The notes under the pieces are model-generated. The model was given only the letters and a program-made list of their open reading frames with translations. It was not told where the DNA came from and made no database searches. From contig JBMOKJ010000002.1 in assembly GCA_049315325.1 (NCBI GenBank), positions 186,001-250,000 of the forward strand: 64,000 nucleotides of DNA, in the 5' to 3' direction. The DNA is from CAXXIC01 sp049315325. GTDB lineage: Bacteria > Bacteroidota > Bacteroidia > Bacteroidales > UBA7332. The position numbers were made by a program, and so were the translations under genes. This document shows, piece after piece, positions 43,955 through 52,955 of the stretch; within the stretch, counting starts at the first letter, position 1; each line of letters opens with the position of its first letter.

Positions 43955-46378
43955 ATGATACTTAAACATAAAATATATAGTCTATTGGTTTTGATGATGA
44001 TGTGTGCAGCACCATTCGTTTCGGCAAAGGAGCGACTGTTTACAGGAAAAGTAATGGAGGCCGTTACAAATACACCGATTGAAGGAGCAGTCCTTTTCTT
44101 TCCAGATTTAAAAGTGGGGACGACTACAGATCTGAATGGCGAATTTCGTATTTCAAATCTTCCTTCAATTCAAACCGTTATTCAAATCAATTGCTTAGGC
44201 TATCGTGCTGTGATTCGAACGATCGATTTGCAGGCTTCCAGCACGATGAACTTTGAAATGGAGCACACAGCTACTGAATTGAACGAAGTCGTGGTTACCG
44301 GTTTGACGAAAGCTTCTGAGCAGAAACGCAATCCGACGCCCGTTTCTGTGGTCTCTGCAAAGGCGCTGCGCGAAAATGCTTCGTCGAATATTATTGATGC
44401 AATCACTTCTCAACCGGGTATATCGCAGGTTTCCACCGGTGCTGCCATCTCCAAACCCGTCATTCGTGGGTTGGGTTACAATCGGGTGGTGGTCATCAAC
44501 GACGGAGTGCGTCAGGAAGGACAGCAATGGGGCGACGAGCACGGCATCGAAGTAGATGAGAACGATGTTGGCAAAGTGGAGATTCTGAAAGGTCCTGCCA
44601 GCTTAGTCTATGGCTCCGATGCCATGGCGGGTGTGGTAAATATGATTGCTTTCCCAACCACCACAGAGGGAAAAACGGAAGGGAGACTTTCTTCTAATTT
44701 CCAGACAAACAACGGGTTGATTGGCAACTCTTTCAACCTTGCAGGCAATAAAAAAGGGCTGGTGTGGGATGTGCGATTGAGCGACAAACGCGCTCATGCG
44801 TACCAAAATAGTTATGACGGTTATGTGTTCAACACCGGATTTCGTGAAAATGCTGCTTCTGGTTCGCTTGGTTTGACGAAATCGTGGGGTTTCTCGAACT
44901 TCAAACTAAGTTATTACCACTTGCAGCCCAGCATTGCGGAGGGCGAACGCGACAGTGCAACCGGAAAGTTCATCAAACCCGTTGCATTGTCCAACAGCGA
45001 AGAGGGAACTGCTTTGGCGACCGATAAAGACAATCGCTCCTACACGCCATCCACTCCCTTTCAGCAGATTTCGCACTACAAAGCGGTTTGGAACAACAAT
45101 ATTTACCTCACTAGTGGAAACGTGTTGGCCACCGTTGGCTTTCAACAAAACCGAAGGCAGGAGTTTGCCGATGTGTTGCATCCAAACGACTATCAGCTCT
45201 ACTTCTTGCTGAACACGTTGACGTACGATGTTCGATACAACCTGTCGGAAAAGAATCAGTTCAACCTCTCTTTTGGGGTAAACGGAATGCAGCAATCGTC
45301 GCGAAACAAAGGCGTGGAGTTTTTAGTGCCAGAGTATAATCTGTTTGACGTTGGACTGTTTTCTATCCTGAAGAAAAATCTCGGGAATGTAGATATCAGC
45401 GGCGGTGTTCGGCTCGACAGAAGAAGTCAGCAATCGAAAGATCTATATTTAAATGAGAACGGGCAAATGACTTCAGCTTTCTATCCAAAGGTAACCAGAC
45501 GTTTTGCCGCCTTCGACAATGTATTTACAGGGGTATCGGGCAGTTTGGGTGCAACGTGGCAATTGTCGAAATCGCTTTATACCAAAATCAATCTTTCGCG
45601 TGGTTTCCGCGCACCCAACATCAGCGAGTTGGGGGCGAATGGAGTGCACGAAGGAACCATTCGCTACGAAATAGGTGATTCACACCTTCAACCCGAAAAG
45701 AGTTTGCAGCTCGACTATACCTTTGGCATCAACACCGAGCACGTCTCTGCCGAATTGAATCTGTTTGACAATGCCATCAGCAACTACATTTTCTTACACA
45801 AACTGGAATCAACGATTGGCGGGGATTCATTGCTGGAAGGGCAACCGGTCTTCAAATACACCTCCGGCAATGCGCATTTGTGGGGAGGAGAGTTGCGCAT
45901 AGACGTTCACCCGCATCCGTTGGATTGGTTGCACATCGAGAATGCGTTTTCGTTTGTGCAGGCATCGCAGTCTAATCAGCCCGATTCGATGCGCAACCTT
46001 CCGTTAACCCCCGCACCAAAGTGGCAGTTTGCATTGAAAGCCGAGTTCGACCGTTGCGGAAAACACCTGCGAAACAGCTATGCGAAACTAGAGACAGAGC
46101 GTTATTTTGCCCAGAATAAGGTTTACTCCGCCTTCGGAACAGAGACACCAACATCAGGATATACCTTGCTAAACGCCGGAGTGGGCACAGATGTGGTGAA
46201 GAAAAACCGAACACTCTTTTCCGTTTATGTCAATGCCAACAATCTCCTCGATGTGGCCTATCAAAGCCATTTAAGCCGATTGAAGTACGCTGCAATCAAC
46301 AACGCAACAGGCAGAACCGGAGTATATAATATGGGACGAAACATCAACGTGAAAGTTATCGTTCCGCTTAACTTCTAA
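43955..46378 (+). CDS. TonB-dependent outer-membrane receptor, probable metal receptor
   Basis: ATG at 43955 gives 807 residues (the frame to TTG 43925 is rejected). Signal peptide, then a carboxypeptidase-regulatory-like domain (RLFTGKVMEAVTNTPIEGAVLFFPDLKVG), a TonB box-like ELNEVVVTG, the plug (ENASSNIIDAITSQPGI, VIRGLGYNRVVVINDGVRQEGQQWG) and a beta-barrel ending in VIVPLNF. The DGVRQEGQQWGDEHGIEVDEND stretch is, as I recall, typical of zinc/heavy-metal receptors. The His-rich protein upstream fits. The ligand remains uncertain. Confidence 0.85.
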   Translation: MILKHKIYSLLVLMMMCAAPFVSAKERLFTGKVMEAVTNTPIEGAVLFFPDLKVGTTTDLNGEFRISNLPSIQTVIQINCLGYRAVIRTIDLQASSTMNFEMEHTATELNEVVVTGLTKASEQKRNPTPVSVVSAKALRENASSNIIDAITSQPGISQVSTGAAISKPVIRGLGYNRVVVINDGVRQEGQQWGDEHGIEVDENDVGKVEILKGPASLVYGSDAMAGVVNMIAFPTTTEGKTEGRLSSNFQTNNGLIGNSFNLAGNKKGLVWDVRLSDKRAHAYQNSYDGYVFNTGFRENAASGSLGLTKSWGFSNFKLSYYHLQPSIAEGERDSATGKFIKPVALSNSEEGTALATDKDNRSYTPSTPFQQISHYKAVWNNNIYLTSGNVLATVGFQQNRRQEFADVLHPNDYQLYFLLNTLTYDVRYNLSEKNQFNLSFGVNGMQQSSRNKGVEFLVPEYNLFDVGLFSILKKNLGNVDISGGVRLDRRSQQSKDLYLNENGQMTSAFYPKVTRRFAAFDNVFTGVSGSLGATWQLSKSLYTKINLSRGFRAPNISELGANGVHEGTIRYEIGDSHLQPEKSLQLDYTFGINTEHVSAELNLFDNAISNYIFLHKLESTIGGDSLLEGQPVFKYTSGNAHLWGGELRIDVHPHPLDWLHIENAFSFVQASQSNQPDSMRNLPLTPAPKWQFALKAEFDRCGKHLRNSYAKLETERYFAQNKVYSAFGTETPTSGYTLLNAGVGTDVVKKNRTLFSVYVNANNLLDVAYQSHLSRLKYAAINNATGRTGVYNMGRNINVKVIVPLNF

Positions 46379-46384
46379 AAAACG

Positions 46385-46426
46385 AAAGAGCCACTAAAAT
46401 CGATGTTGAATTTTGGTGGCTCTTTT
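46385..46426 (+). terminator. Terminator between tonB receptor and res
   Basis: Stem AAAGAGCCAC...AAAAT (46385-46400) / ATTTT-GGTGGCTCTTT (46410-46425) with one G-U pair, loop of 9, then T. On the other strand the stem is followed by CGTTTTTTAG, so it can work in both directions. Confidence 0.85.
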
Positions 46427-46511
46427 ATCTTTGCGTTCTTTGCGAAAATATCCGCGCTCTTTTGCGGTTAAATGGTAGTGAGCAGCCAATGTGCTTACTG
46501 CAAAGCGTTGG

Positions 46512-49163
46512 CTATTCAATTAATTGTCCTACTTTGTTTACTACTTTATATTCCAAGTCGTCAAACTCGTTGAAATGAGCTTTCCCGCATTTAATTTTCA
46601 TTTGCTCATCTCCAGTTAATTTTGATAAGTCAACTTGTGGCGTGCCTGTGTCTTTGGTTTCCGCAACAAAATAAATTTTCTTGTCATCTTCGAAAATCAA
46701 TGCCCAATCAGGATTGTAATTTCCTATCGGTGTTGGGATTTTAAACCAATTTGGTAATTTGAAATAGAATTTTATCTGGTCGCTGGTTTCACAGTCTTTT
46801 GCAAACTTGCTTTCAACTCCTGAATCTAAAGGCACAAATTCCTCATAAATGGTTTTTGAAGGGTCTGATACTTTAAAGGAAAAGTCATTTAAATAAACTT
46901 CCAATTCTTGGGCTTCAAACAATGCCATTTCATATTCTGAACTACCGATTTTTTGATATTTGATTCCGTCAATCATTAAATCATTCAACGTTCGTTTTAT
47001 GGCAATGGTTGCCAAGTCTAAAAACAATTGTGGATTGATAATAATATCGGCAATTCTACCTGATTTGCTTAATATTTCTTCAATTGTGGAACGGGTTAAT
47101 TCTGTTTTGCTTTGAATGTAACCCAAAACATCAGGAATTTGCCAAGAGTAAGCTCCATAGGACTCAACCTTTTCACCAACATAGTTTGTACTAACACCTT
47201 CATCGGTCATTGTAATTCCAATCTTTGTGGAACGAATGGAGGGTGATTTGATTTCAGGCAAATCTTTTATGGCTTTTGCAGCTAAAGTAATTAACTCGTC
47301 TGTTTTGTAATCTACTCTGTATGTCGTTTTCTTTTTCAGTTTGCCCCAAATCTCCAAGAATTTAGGGTCGGCTTCAAAACCTTTTCGATACTTGATCGCC
47401 GTTCTTGTTTGCTTGTTTTTGATTCTGCCTGTAAATGCAACTCCGCAATCTTCTTCGATTTCGTTTTGCAATGCTTTTGCAAAATCATCATAGGCTTCAT
47501 TAGCAATAACTGTCAAACGGTTTATGTTTTGGTCATAAGTTCGTTTTCCTGTTTGATCAACTGCTAAACGCAATCCTCTTCCTATTTCCTGACGTTTTTT
47601 TATGTCTGACTTAGTTTCGTTTAAGGTGCAAATCTGAAATACATTTGGGTTGTCCCAACCTTCACGAAGAGCGGAATGTGAAAAAATGAAGCGCAAAGAA
47701 TTGTCTAAACTCAACAATATTTCTTTGTCCTTCATAATCAAACTATAAGTGTCGTCATCTGCTTTGGTTTCGCCAGAAGTGTCTTTTACTTTTCCTTTGC
47801 TGTCTCGCGAAAAATAACCATTGTGCGTTTCTGTAATTGGAAATTTATCCAATTCCTTAAAAGCTGGTTTTGAAATGTACTCACTATAGATTTCTTCAAA
47901 CCATTCAGCAAATTTACCTTTTACGGCATTACCCGTTGAGTCGTAGTTTCGGTAATTCGAAACTTTATCAATGAAGAACAATGACAAAACTTTTATCCCT
48001 AATTTATTTAGGCGTTTTTCTTTCTTTAAATGTTCTTCTATGGTTTTTCGGATTTGAAATTTCATGACTTCATCAGTCAGACCACCTTGACTGTCGCCTT
48101 TGTATAATAAGTTCCCGTTTGAGATAGAAATACACTGGTTTGCTGCATCAATTTCTTCAATGATATAGCCATCTGCATAGATTTCTCTTTCGTTGGATAG
48201 TTTGTATAAATCGTCACCTACTTTTACTGTTATGGTTTTCTTTTTTACGCCTCCGTCTTCGTTGCTGTTTATGGAAACTTTGGCGGTTACTTTTGTTTTG
48301 GCTGCTGTGATTGATTCTACCGATACAAAAGCATCATTGTAAGCATTTTCTTCAATGATAGAATCTACTTCAATTTGTTTTACCAATCCTAAATCATAGG
48401 CTTTTACAGGATTTAGACTGTAAGTCAGATTGTATTGGTTTCGGTGTGTTGCCGAATAACGAAGCGTACACAGAGCTTTCAAGTTTTCAATAGCTGAAAT
48501 ACGCTTTTCGGTTTCCATATTTTGTGGCTCGTCCACAATTACAATAGTGTTGGTGGCCTGAATAAACTCAACAGGTTTTTGTCCGTTCAGCTTATCATTG
48601 GGTTTGTTGATAATGTTTTCGTCTTTGGCAAATGAATCGATATTGATTACCAAAACTTCGATGTTATTAGTGGTTGCAAAACCTCTCAGGGTGGAAACTT
48701 TGATACTGTCGTACACCTGAAAATTTACAGGCACATTGTCGTAAAGTGTTTGGAAATGCTCGTGTGTTATTTCTAGGTTTTTCAAAACGCCTTCACGGAT
48801 AGCAACAGAAGGCACAACAATCATAAACTTTTTGAAACCGTACAATTTATTCAGTTCATAAATTGTGCGCAAGTAAACATACGTTTTTCCTGTGCCTGTT
48901 TCCATTTCTACAGAAAAGTGCATACCGTTCAACCTATCAGAAACACTTATTTCGTTGTTTGCTTGAATGTGTTGTAGATTCGTAAGAATCTGCTCTTCTG
49001 ATAAAATCAAGTTATTACTCACACCTTGAATAAAAGACATTTGTTTTTCTTTTAAGTCAAAGTTCATTATTGAATCTTCTGACGGTTGTCCTTCAAATAT
49101 ATCCGTTATGGATTTTATGGCATCTTGCTGATAACCTAAGTTCGATTCAAAAGTTAACTTCAT
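46512..49163 (-). CDS. res: Type III restriction enzyme, Res subunit
   Basis: 883 residues. SF2 helicase: Walker A METGTGKTYVYLRTIYEL (about residue 90), DEPQNME in place of DEAD/H (about 215), LFFIDKVSNYRN, and motif VI EIGRGLRLAVDQ. The nuclease domain near the C-terminus has the PD...ExK pattern NPDWALIF...FVAETKDTG. Res works with Mod and ATP to cut DNA with unmodified sites. ATGA overlap with the gene at 49160 and it is last in the operon. Confidence 0.93.
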   Translation of the reverse strand: MKLTFESNLGYQQDAIKSITDIFEGQPSEDSIMNFDLKEKQMSFIQGVSNNLILSEEQILTNLQHIQANNEISVSDRLNGMHFSVEMETGTGKTYVYLRTIYELNKLYGFKKFMIVVPSVAIREGVLKNLEITHEHFQTLYDNVPVNFQVYDSIKVSTLRGFATTNNIEVLVINIDSFAKDENIINKPNDKLNGQKPVEFIQATNTIVIVDEPQNMETEKRISAIENLKALCTLRYSATHRNQYNLTYSLNPVKAYDLGLVKQIEVDSIIEENAYNDAFVSVESITAAKTKVTAKVSINSNEDGGVKKKTITVKVGDDLYKLSNEREIYADGYIIEEIDAANQCISISNGNLLYKGDSQGGLTDEVMKFQIRKTIEEHLKKEKRLNKLGIKVLSLFFIDKVSNYRNYDSTGNAVKGKFAEWFEEIYSEYISKPAFKELDKFPITETHNGYFSRDSKGKVKDTSGETKADDDTYSLIMKDKEILLSLDNSLRFIFSHSALREGWDNPNVFQICTLNETKSDIKKRQEIGRGLRLAVDQTGKRTYDQNINRLTVIANEAYDDFAKALQNEIEEDCGVAFTGRIKNKQTRTAIKYRKGFEADPKFLEIWGKLKKKTTYRVDYKTDELITLAAKAIKDLPEIKSPSIRSTKIGITMTDEGVSTNYVGEKVESYGAYSWQIPDVLGYIQSKTELTRSTIEEILSKSGRIADIIINPQLFLDLATIAIKRTLNDLMIDGIKYQKIGSSEYEMALFEAQELEVYLNDFSFKVSDPSKTIYEEFVPLDSGVESKFAKDCETSDQIKFYFKLPNWFKIPTPIGNYNPDWALIFEDDKKIYFVAETKDTGTPQVDLSKLTGDEQMKIKCGKAHFNEFDDLEYKVVNKVGQLIE

Positions 49164-50332
49164 ATCTTTTCAGGTCTTGGAATTATGACTTTGAATTGCT
49201 CGCCTTCAATGTCGTTAGTTAATTCAATATTTGGTTGTTCTGTAAATGCCCTTTTAACTCCTGAGCCCAATCCGCTAAATGGCAATGTATGAGTGCTAAA
49301 GGAAACTAGTTGGTTGTTTCTTATTACCGGATTACCGTATTTTATATCTTCTACAGTTAAACTGTTTGGCAATTTCCCAGGACTGATTATTTCAATACGG
49401 TTGTCAAATATGAGTAGCCTTATGGGTGAATTTTTAAAATAATCTCTATGAACTAACGCATTCTGTAATAACTCTTCAAGTGCAACACTTGAAATTTCCA
49501 GTTTCCCCTGTGCATTGAAACTTTCCCCTGTCTGAATAAAATCTAAGTTATTGTTCAGAAAATCAATGCCCTTTTCAAAAAGTTCAGGAATTGTTCCTGT
49601 CAAATCTTTAGGCTTGCTTCTGTATTGATTGCCTTCAATATCATTCCCGAAATAAGAAACAGCTTTTATTGTAAATGCTGGTTTAACAGCTTGTGGATCC
49701 TTACCGAAAAATAACAATCCAGCAAGTGTCAATTGATTATTTCGCAAAACTCTCTTTGCCCTAAGAGCTTGCTCGAAGGTAAGCCCTTTCTCTTCAAAAG
49801 ATTTTTCAAACTCTTTTTTGAAATAATTGGAAAATATCTTTTCATCAATATCATCAATAGAAGTTCCATGTACTTCCATTTCGTCTGCAAGTAAATTTCC
49901 ACTATGCTGAAACAATCGCATAATTTCCGAGTTATCGGTTAAAAGGCGTTTGTTTGACCCTTGCTTTACATAAATTTCACCTTTAGCAGTTTTATATGGT
50001 TTATTAATACCTTCTTTTATGTGCACAATTAAGACATTCCGAGATACACCTTCTAGTTCAATTTTTATTACTTCAGTTGCTATATAAACTGGGGGTTTCA
50101 AGTTATCTGCTACTTGAGAAACCACACGGTCATATTCCTCAACCTGCGCAGATGTCAATCCGGTAATTTCACCTGTAACGTCTTTGACACCAATTAAAAT
50201 AACTCCACCTAATGAGTTAGACATTGCAACAATTTCTTGTGCAACACTATCACGATGAGGAAGTTCTTCTTTAAACTGCACCTTGCTTGTTTCGCCAGTG
50301 CTAATTACATCTAGTAATTCTAATGCGTTCAT
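49160..50332 (-). CDS. AlbA_2/Schlafen-type ATP-binding protein
   Basis: 390 residues. N-terminal AlbA_2 (Schlafen-like) domain: TSKVQFKEELPHRDSVAQEIVAMSNSLGGVILIGVKDVTG; the rest is an ATP-binding region of HATPase_c_4 type (QNALVHRDYFKNSPIRLLIFDNRIEIISPGKLPNSLTVEDI, GSGVKRAF). Such proteins are usually annotated as putative DNA-binding/transcriptional regulators; some Schlafen-like domains cut tRNA or rRNA. It overlaps both neighbours by 4 bp, inside the RM operon, so its job should be in defence or its control. Confidence 0.8.
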   Translation of the reverse strand: MNALELLDVISTGETSKVQFKEELPHRDSVAQEIVAMSNSLGGVILIGVKDVTGEITGLTSAQVEEYDRVVSQVADNLKPPVYIATEVIKIELEGVSRNVLIVHIKEGINKPYKTAKGEIYVKQGSNKRLLTDNSEIMRLFQHSGNLLADEMEVHGTSIDDIDEKIFSNYFKKEFEKSFEEKGLTFEQALRAKRVLRNNQLTLAGLLFFGKDPQAVKPAFTIKAVSYFGNDIEGNQYRSKPKDLTGTIPELFEKGIDFLNNNLDFIQTGESFNAQGKLEISSVALEELLQNALVHRDYFKNSPIRLLIFDNRIEIISPGKLPNSLTVEDIKYGNPVIRNNQLVSFSTHTLPFSGLGSGVKRAFTEQPNIELTNDIEGEQFKVIIPRPEKI

Positions 50333-52944
50333 ATTGATTTTATTTTTTCAATGTTCCAAATGCTATAAATATTTTTTCTACGATTAAATGCCTCGTCTCC
50401 ACCTTCCATTATGTCAACAATAAACCGTTGTGTCTGGTGATTATCAATAGTGCCGGAATGCACTGTGATTTTTTTTTCATCATAGCTACACGAAACAACT
50501 TTTTCACTATCACCAAGCACAGGGATATTGGCGTTATGGGTTGCAAAGATAAATTGCATATTACCTTTTATTTTCTTTAATTCTTTTATTACTTCATCAT
50601 AAATGGTTTGATTATCTAAATCATCTTCTGGTTGGTCAATAATCAATACATCATTTTCTCTTTGAGCCAATAAGAAAAGAATTAATGCTGATGCTCGTTG
50701 TCCTAAAGAATGTTTGTCTAATGATTTTCCATTGTATTGAATCACTATTTTATTTTCTACTTTGAAAGTGAGTAACTCCTCCAGATTTTCAGAAAACCTT
50801 CTCTTAAAATCAACTAGATGATTTTCATTCAATATATCATTCAATTTACTACTATCTCTGTAAACCTGTATAAAGTCTTTATAGTTAGCTTCAACCTCCT
50901 GATAAGCAGTTTCACGAATTCCAGTGCCTCTAAAAACCTGTTTCATCTTATCGGTGAGTTTATCCCTCCTTCCTTTAAATTCAACTTCGATTGAAATTTT
51001 ACTTTCTGCTTCATTGATTCTTTTTACCTCTTTATTGAGAACATTATATTCTTCAAGCCAAAGGTTATCAAGTTCAGTAAGGCGTTCTAATAAATTAGTT
51101 TGTAAATCGCTTCTTCTCTTTTCTGATTTTTCTATTTCTTTTAATTTCAAAAGTGCTGTTTCAATTTGCCTATTCAGATTCAGAAAATTATCGGGATTAA
51201 TGGTATCTGTGTTTATTTCTCGTTTAATCTTAGCAAACTCTTCTTTCAATCCTTCTTTTTTAGTATTTATTTTTGCGATAACCTCTCTTAATTTTTGCTG
51301 ACTTAGTATAGAATTCTTTTGTATCGTTTTTAGTTTTTCGAACTCTATTTTTAATTCTTGTATTATTGTTTTTGCTTCTTCAAATAATTCTTTATTAATT
51401 TCCGAACCAGTAATTTCTTGTTGAAAAAAATAATCATGATTAGAAATTACAGATGCCAATTCGCTTAAATAACTTCTGACAGTCGATTCATTTTGAACCA
51501 GTTTAGAAATATCAGAATCAAAAAGAGTTTGTTGTTTCAACTTATCTTCGACACCTTTTTCTTTAAAGAAATTAAGCTGATGCTTCGAGTTCTGAATTTG
51601 AGCTTCTGTTTCTTTTTTTAAGTCATTCAAATTTTGAAGTTTTTTTAATTCTGATAGTATGTTTTCAACCTCTCTTTTCTTTTGATCAATTCTAACTTGA
51701 ACTGATTTTAATCTTGTTCCAATTAACCGTTGAATTAAATCACCTTCAAAATCTTTTCCCTTATTCGACAGGTCTTTTTGTCCGAAGTAAATTGGAGAAT
51801 TAAAGCCTGTGGCATCTATTGAAATTTCTGTTTGTAACAAGCCGTTTTTATAAATATCCTCTTTTTGACCATAAAGTTTTTCTATCCTATATTCTTCATT
51901 TTGCTTGTTGACTATGGTAACTATCGCTTTTCCTCCGCTACCCATCGAACGGGTTACTAATGTATTCTTGTAATCTGGGTCGGCAGCGTTAAAAGGAAGT
52001 GAAATACCAAGAACATAGCGAAGAACTTCTAATAACGATGATTTCCCACTGCCTCTGATTCCAATTAGGGTATTCAGTTCCGGTGAAAAATCAATTCTTG
52101 TTTCTTCTAATAATCCGCCTTCAAATGCTATTGATTTAATGTAAGAGTTTTTTATTTCGGGTTTGTCCCTTGGTGAAAGCCTATATTCGTAGTCAGTCAA
52201 TGCAAAGGTTAATGCTTCAAAATTAAAGTCACCTATTTTTATATAAGTCACTCTACCTTTTCCTATAGCATCAATGCCTCCATGAGCATTATCTGAACCC
52301 TCAATGCAAGCGATTTTACTTTTTCTGTTTAGCCACAAACAAAGTTTGTTGTAATTTTCAAGATTTGCACTTTTCTGGACAGCCAAAACCCTGTTGAATG
52401 ATTCTTGCTTAACAAAATCCTCTTGTGTTCTGCCTCTCAACTCTGTAAATAAACCATTAGTATCGTCTATATGAGCTAAAACTATAAAATAATCGTGTCC
52501 GATTTTGTCTAATGCTTCAACTGTTTCTTTCAGGTTGAAATTTGAATTTGGGTAACTGGGTTTGTCATAGTTAGCAATACCATAAAAAGCATTTTCTAAG
52601 AATTTGCTGATATTGTCCGTTTCACCTTGATACCATTTATCATCAAAAACTATTAAAATATGGATTCCTTCTTTGAGCGAGAATTCAACTCCTGCAAACA
52701 ATCCGATACTTTCTTTTACTGCTTTTCTTCTTAAAGCAACAAATTCATTTTTATCAAATTTATTGTGATTTGTAATGACACCAGCATTGATACTTTGTTC
52801 TTTAAGTTTTTCAACATAAAGTCGGCAAAAGTCATTTTCATTATCAGTATAAGAAAATTCTTTATCTGCTTTTGTATGCAAATGGAAATCAGCCCGAAGC
52901 CATGTTGCTCCATTTTTAAAAATATTTTTGGTTTCGTTTTCCAT
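50329..52944 (-). CDS. PHP domain plus SMC-like ATPase (TrlF-type)
   Basis: 871 residues. The N-terminal PHP phosphoesterase/nuclease domain has LRADFHLHT, GVITNHNKFDKNEF, IHILIVFDDK, FIVLAHIDD and IEGSDNAHGG, the metal-ligand His/Asp sites. Then an ABC/SMC-type ATPase: Walker A LIGIRGSGKSSLLEV (about residue 290), a coiled coil of ~250 residues, the signature LGQRASALILFLLA, Walker B VLIIDQPEDDLD and H-loop FIFATHNAN. The combination is known as TrlF-family AAA-like ATPase. It could be a nuclease effector switched by ATP. Starts 11 bp after mod. Confidence 0.82.
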   Translation of the reverse strand: MENETKNIFKNGATWLRADFHLHTKADKEFSYTDNENDFCRLYVEKLKEQSINAGVITNHNKFDKNEFVALRRKAVKESIGLFAGVEFSLKEGIHILIVFDDKWYQGETDNISKFLENAFYGIANYDKPSYPNSNFNLKETVEALDKIGHDYFIVLAHIDDTNGLFTELRGRTQEDFVKQESFNRVLAVQKSANLENYNKLCLWLNRKSKIACIEGSDNAHGGIDAIGKGRVTYIKIGDFNFEALTFALTDYEYRLSPRDKPEIKNSYIKSIAFEGGLLEETRIDFSPELNTLIGIRGSGKSSLLEVLRYVLGISLPFNAADPDYKNTLVTRSMGSGGKAIVTIVNKQNEEYRIEKLYGQKEDIYKNGLLQTEISIDATGFNSPIYFGQKDLSNKGKDFEGDLIQRLIGTRLKSVQVRIDQKKREVENILSELKKLQNLNDLKKETEAQIQNSKHQLNFFKEKGVEDKLKQQTLFDSDISKLVQNESTVRSYLSELASVISNHDYFFQQEITGSEINKELFEEAKTIIQELKIEFEKLKTIQKNSILSQQKLREVIAKINTKKEGLKEEFAKIKREINTDTINPDNFLNLNRQIETALLKLKEIEKSEKRRSDLQTNLLERLTELDNLWLEEYNVLNKEVKRINEAESKISIEVEFKGRRDKLTDKMKQVFRGTGIRETAYQEVEANYKDFIQVYRDSSKLNDILNENHLVDFKRRFSENLEELLTFKVENKIVIQYNGKSLDKHSLGQRASALILFLLAQRENDVLIIDQPEDDLDNQTIYDEVIKELKKIKGNMQFIFATHNANIPVLGDSEKVVSCSYDEKKITVHSGTIDNHQTQRFIVDIMEGGDEAFNRRKNIYSIWNIEKIKSI

Positions 52945-52955
52945 ATTTGCGAGTT

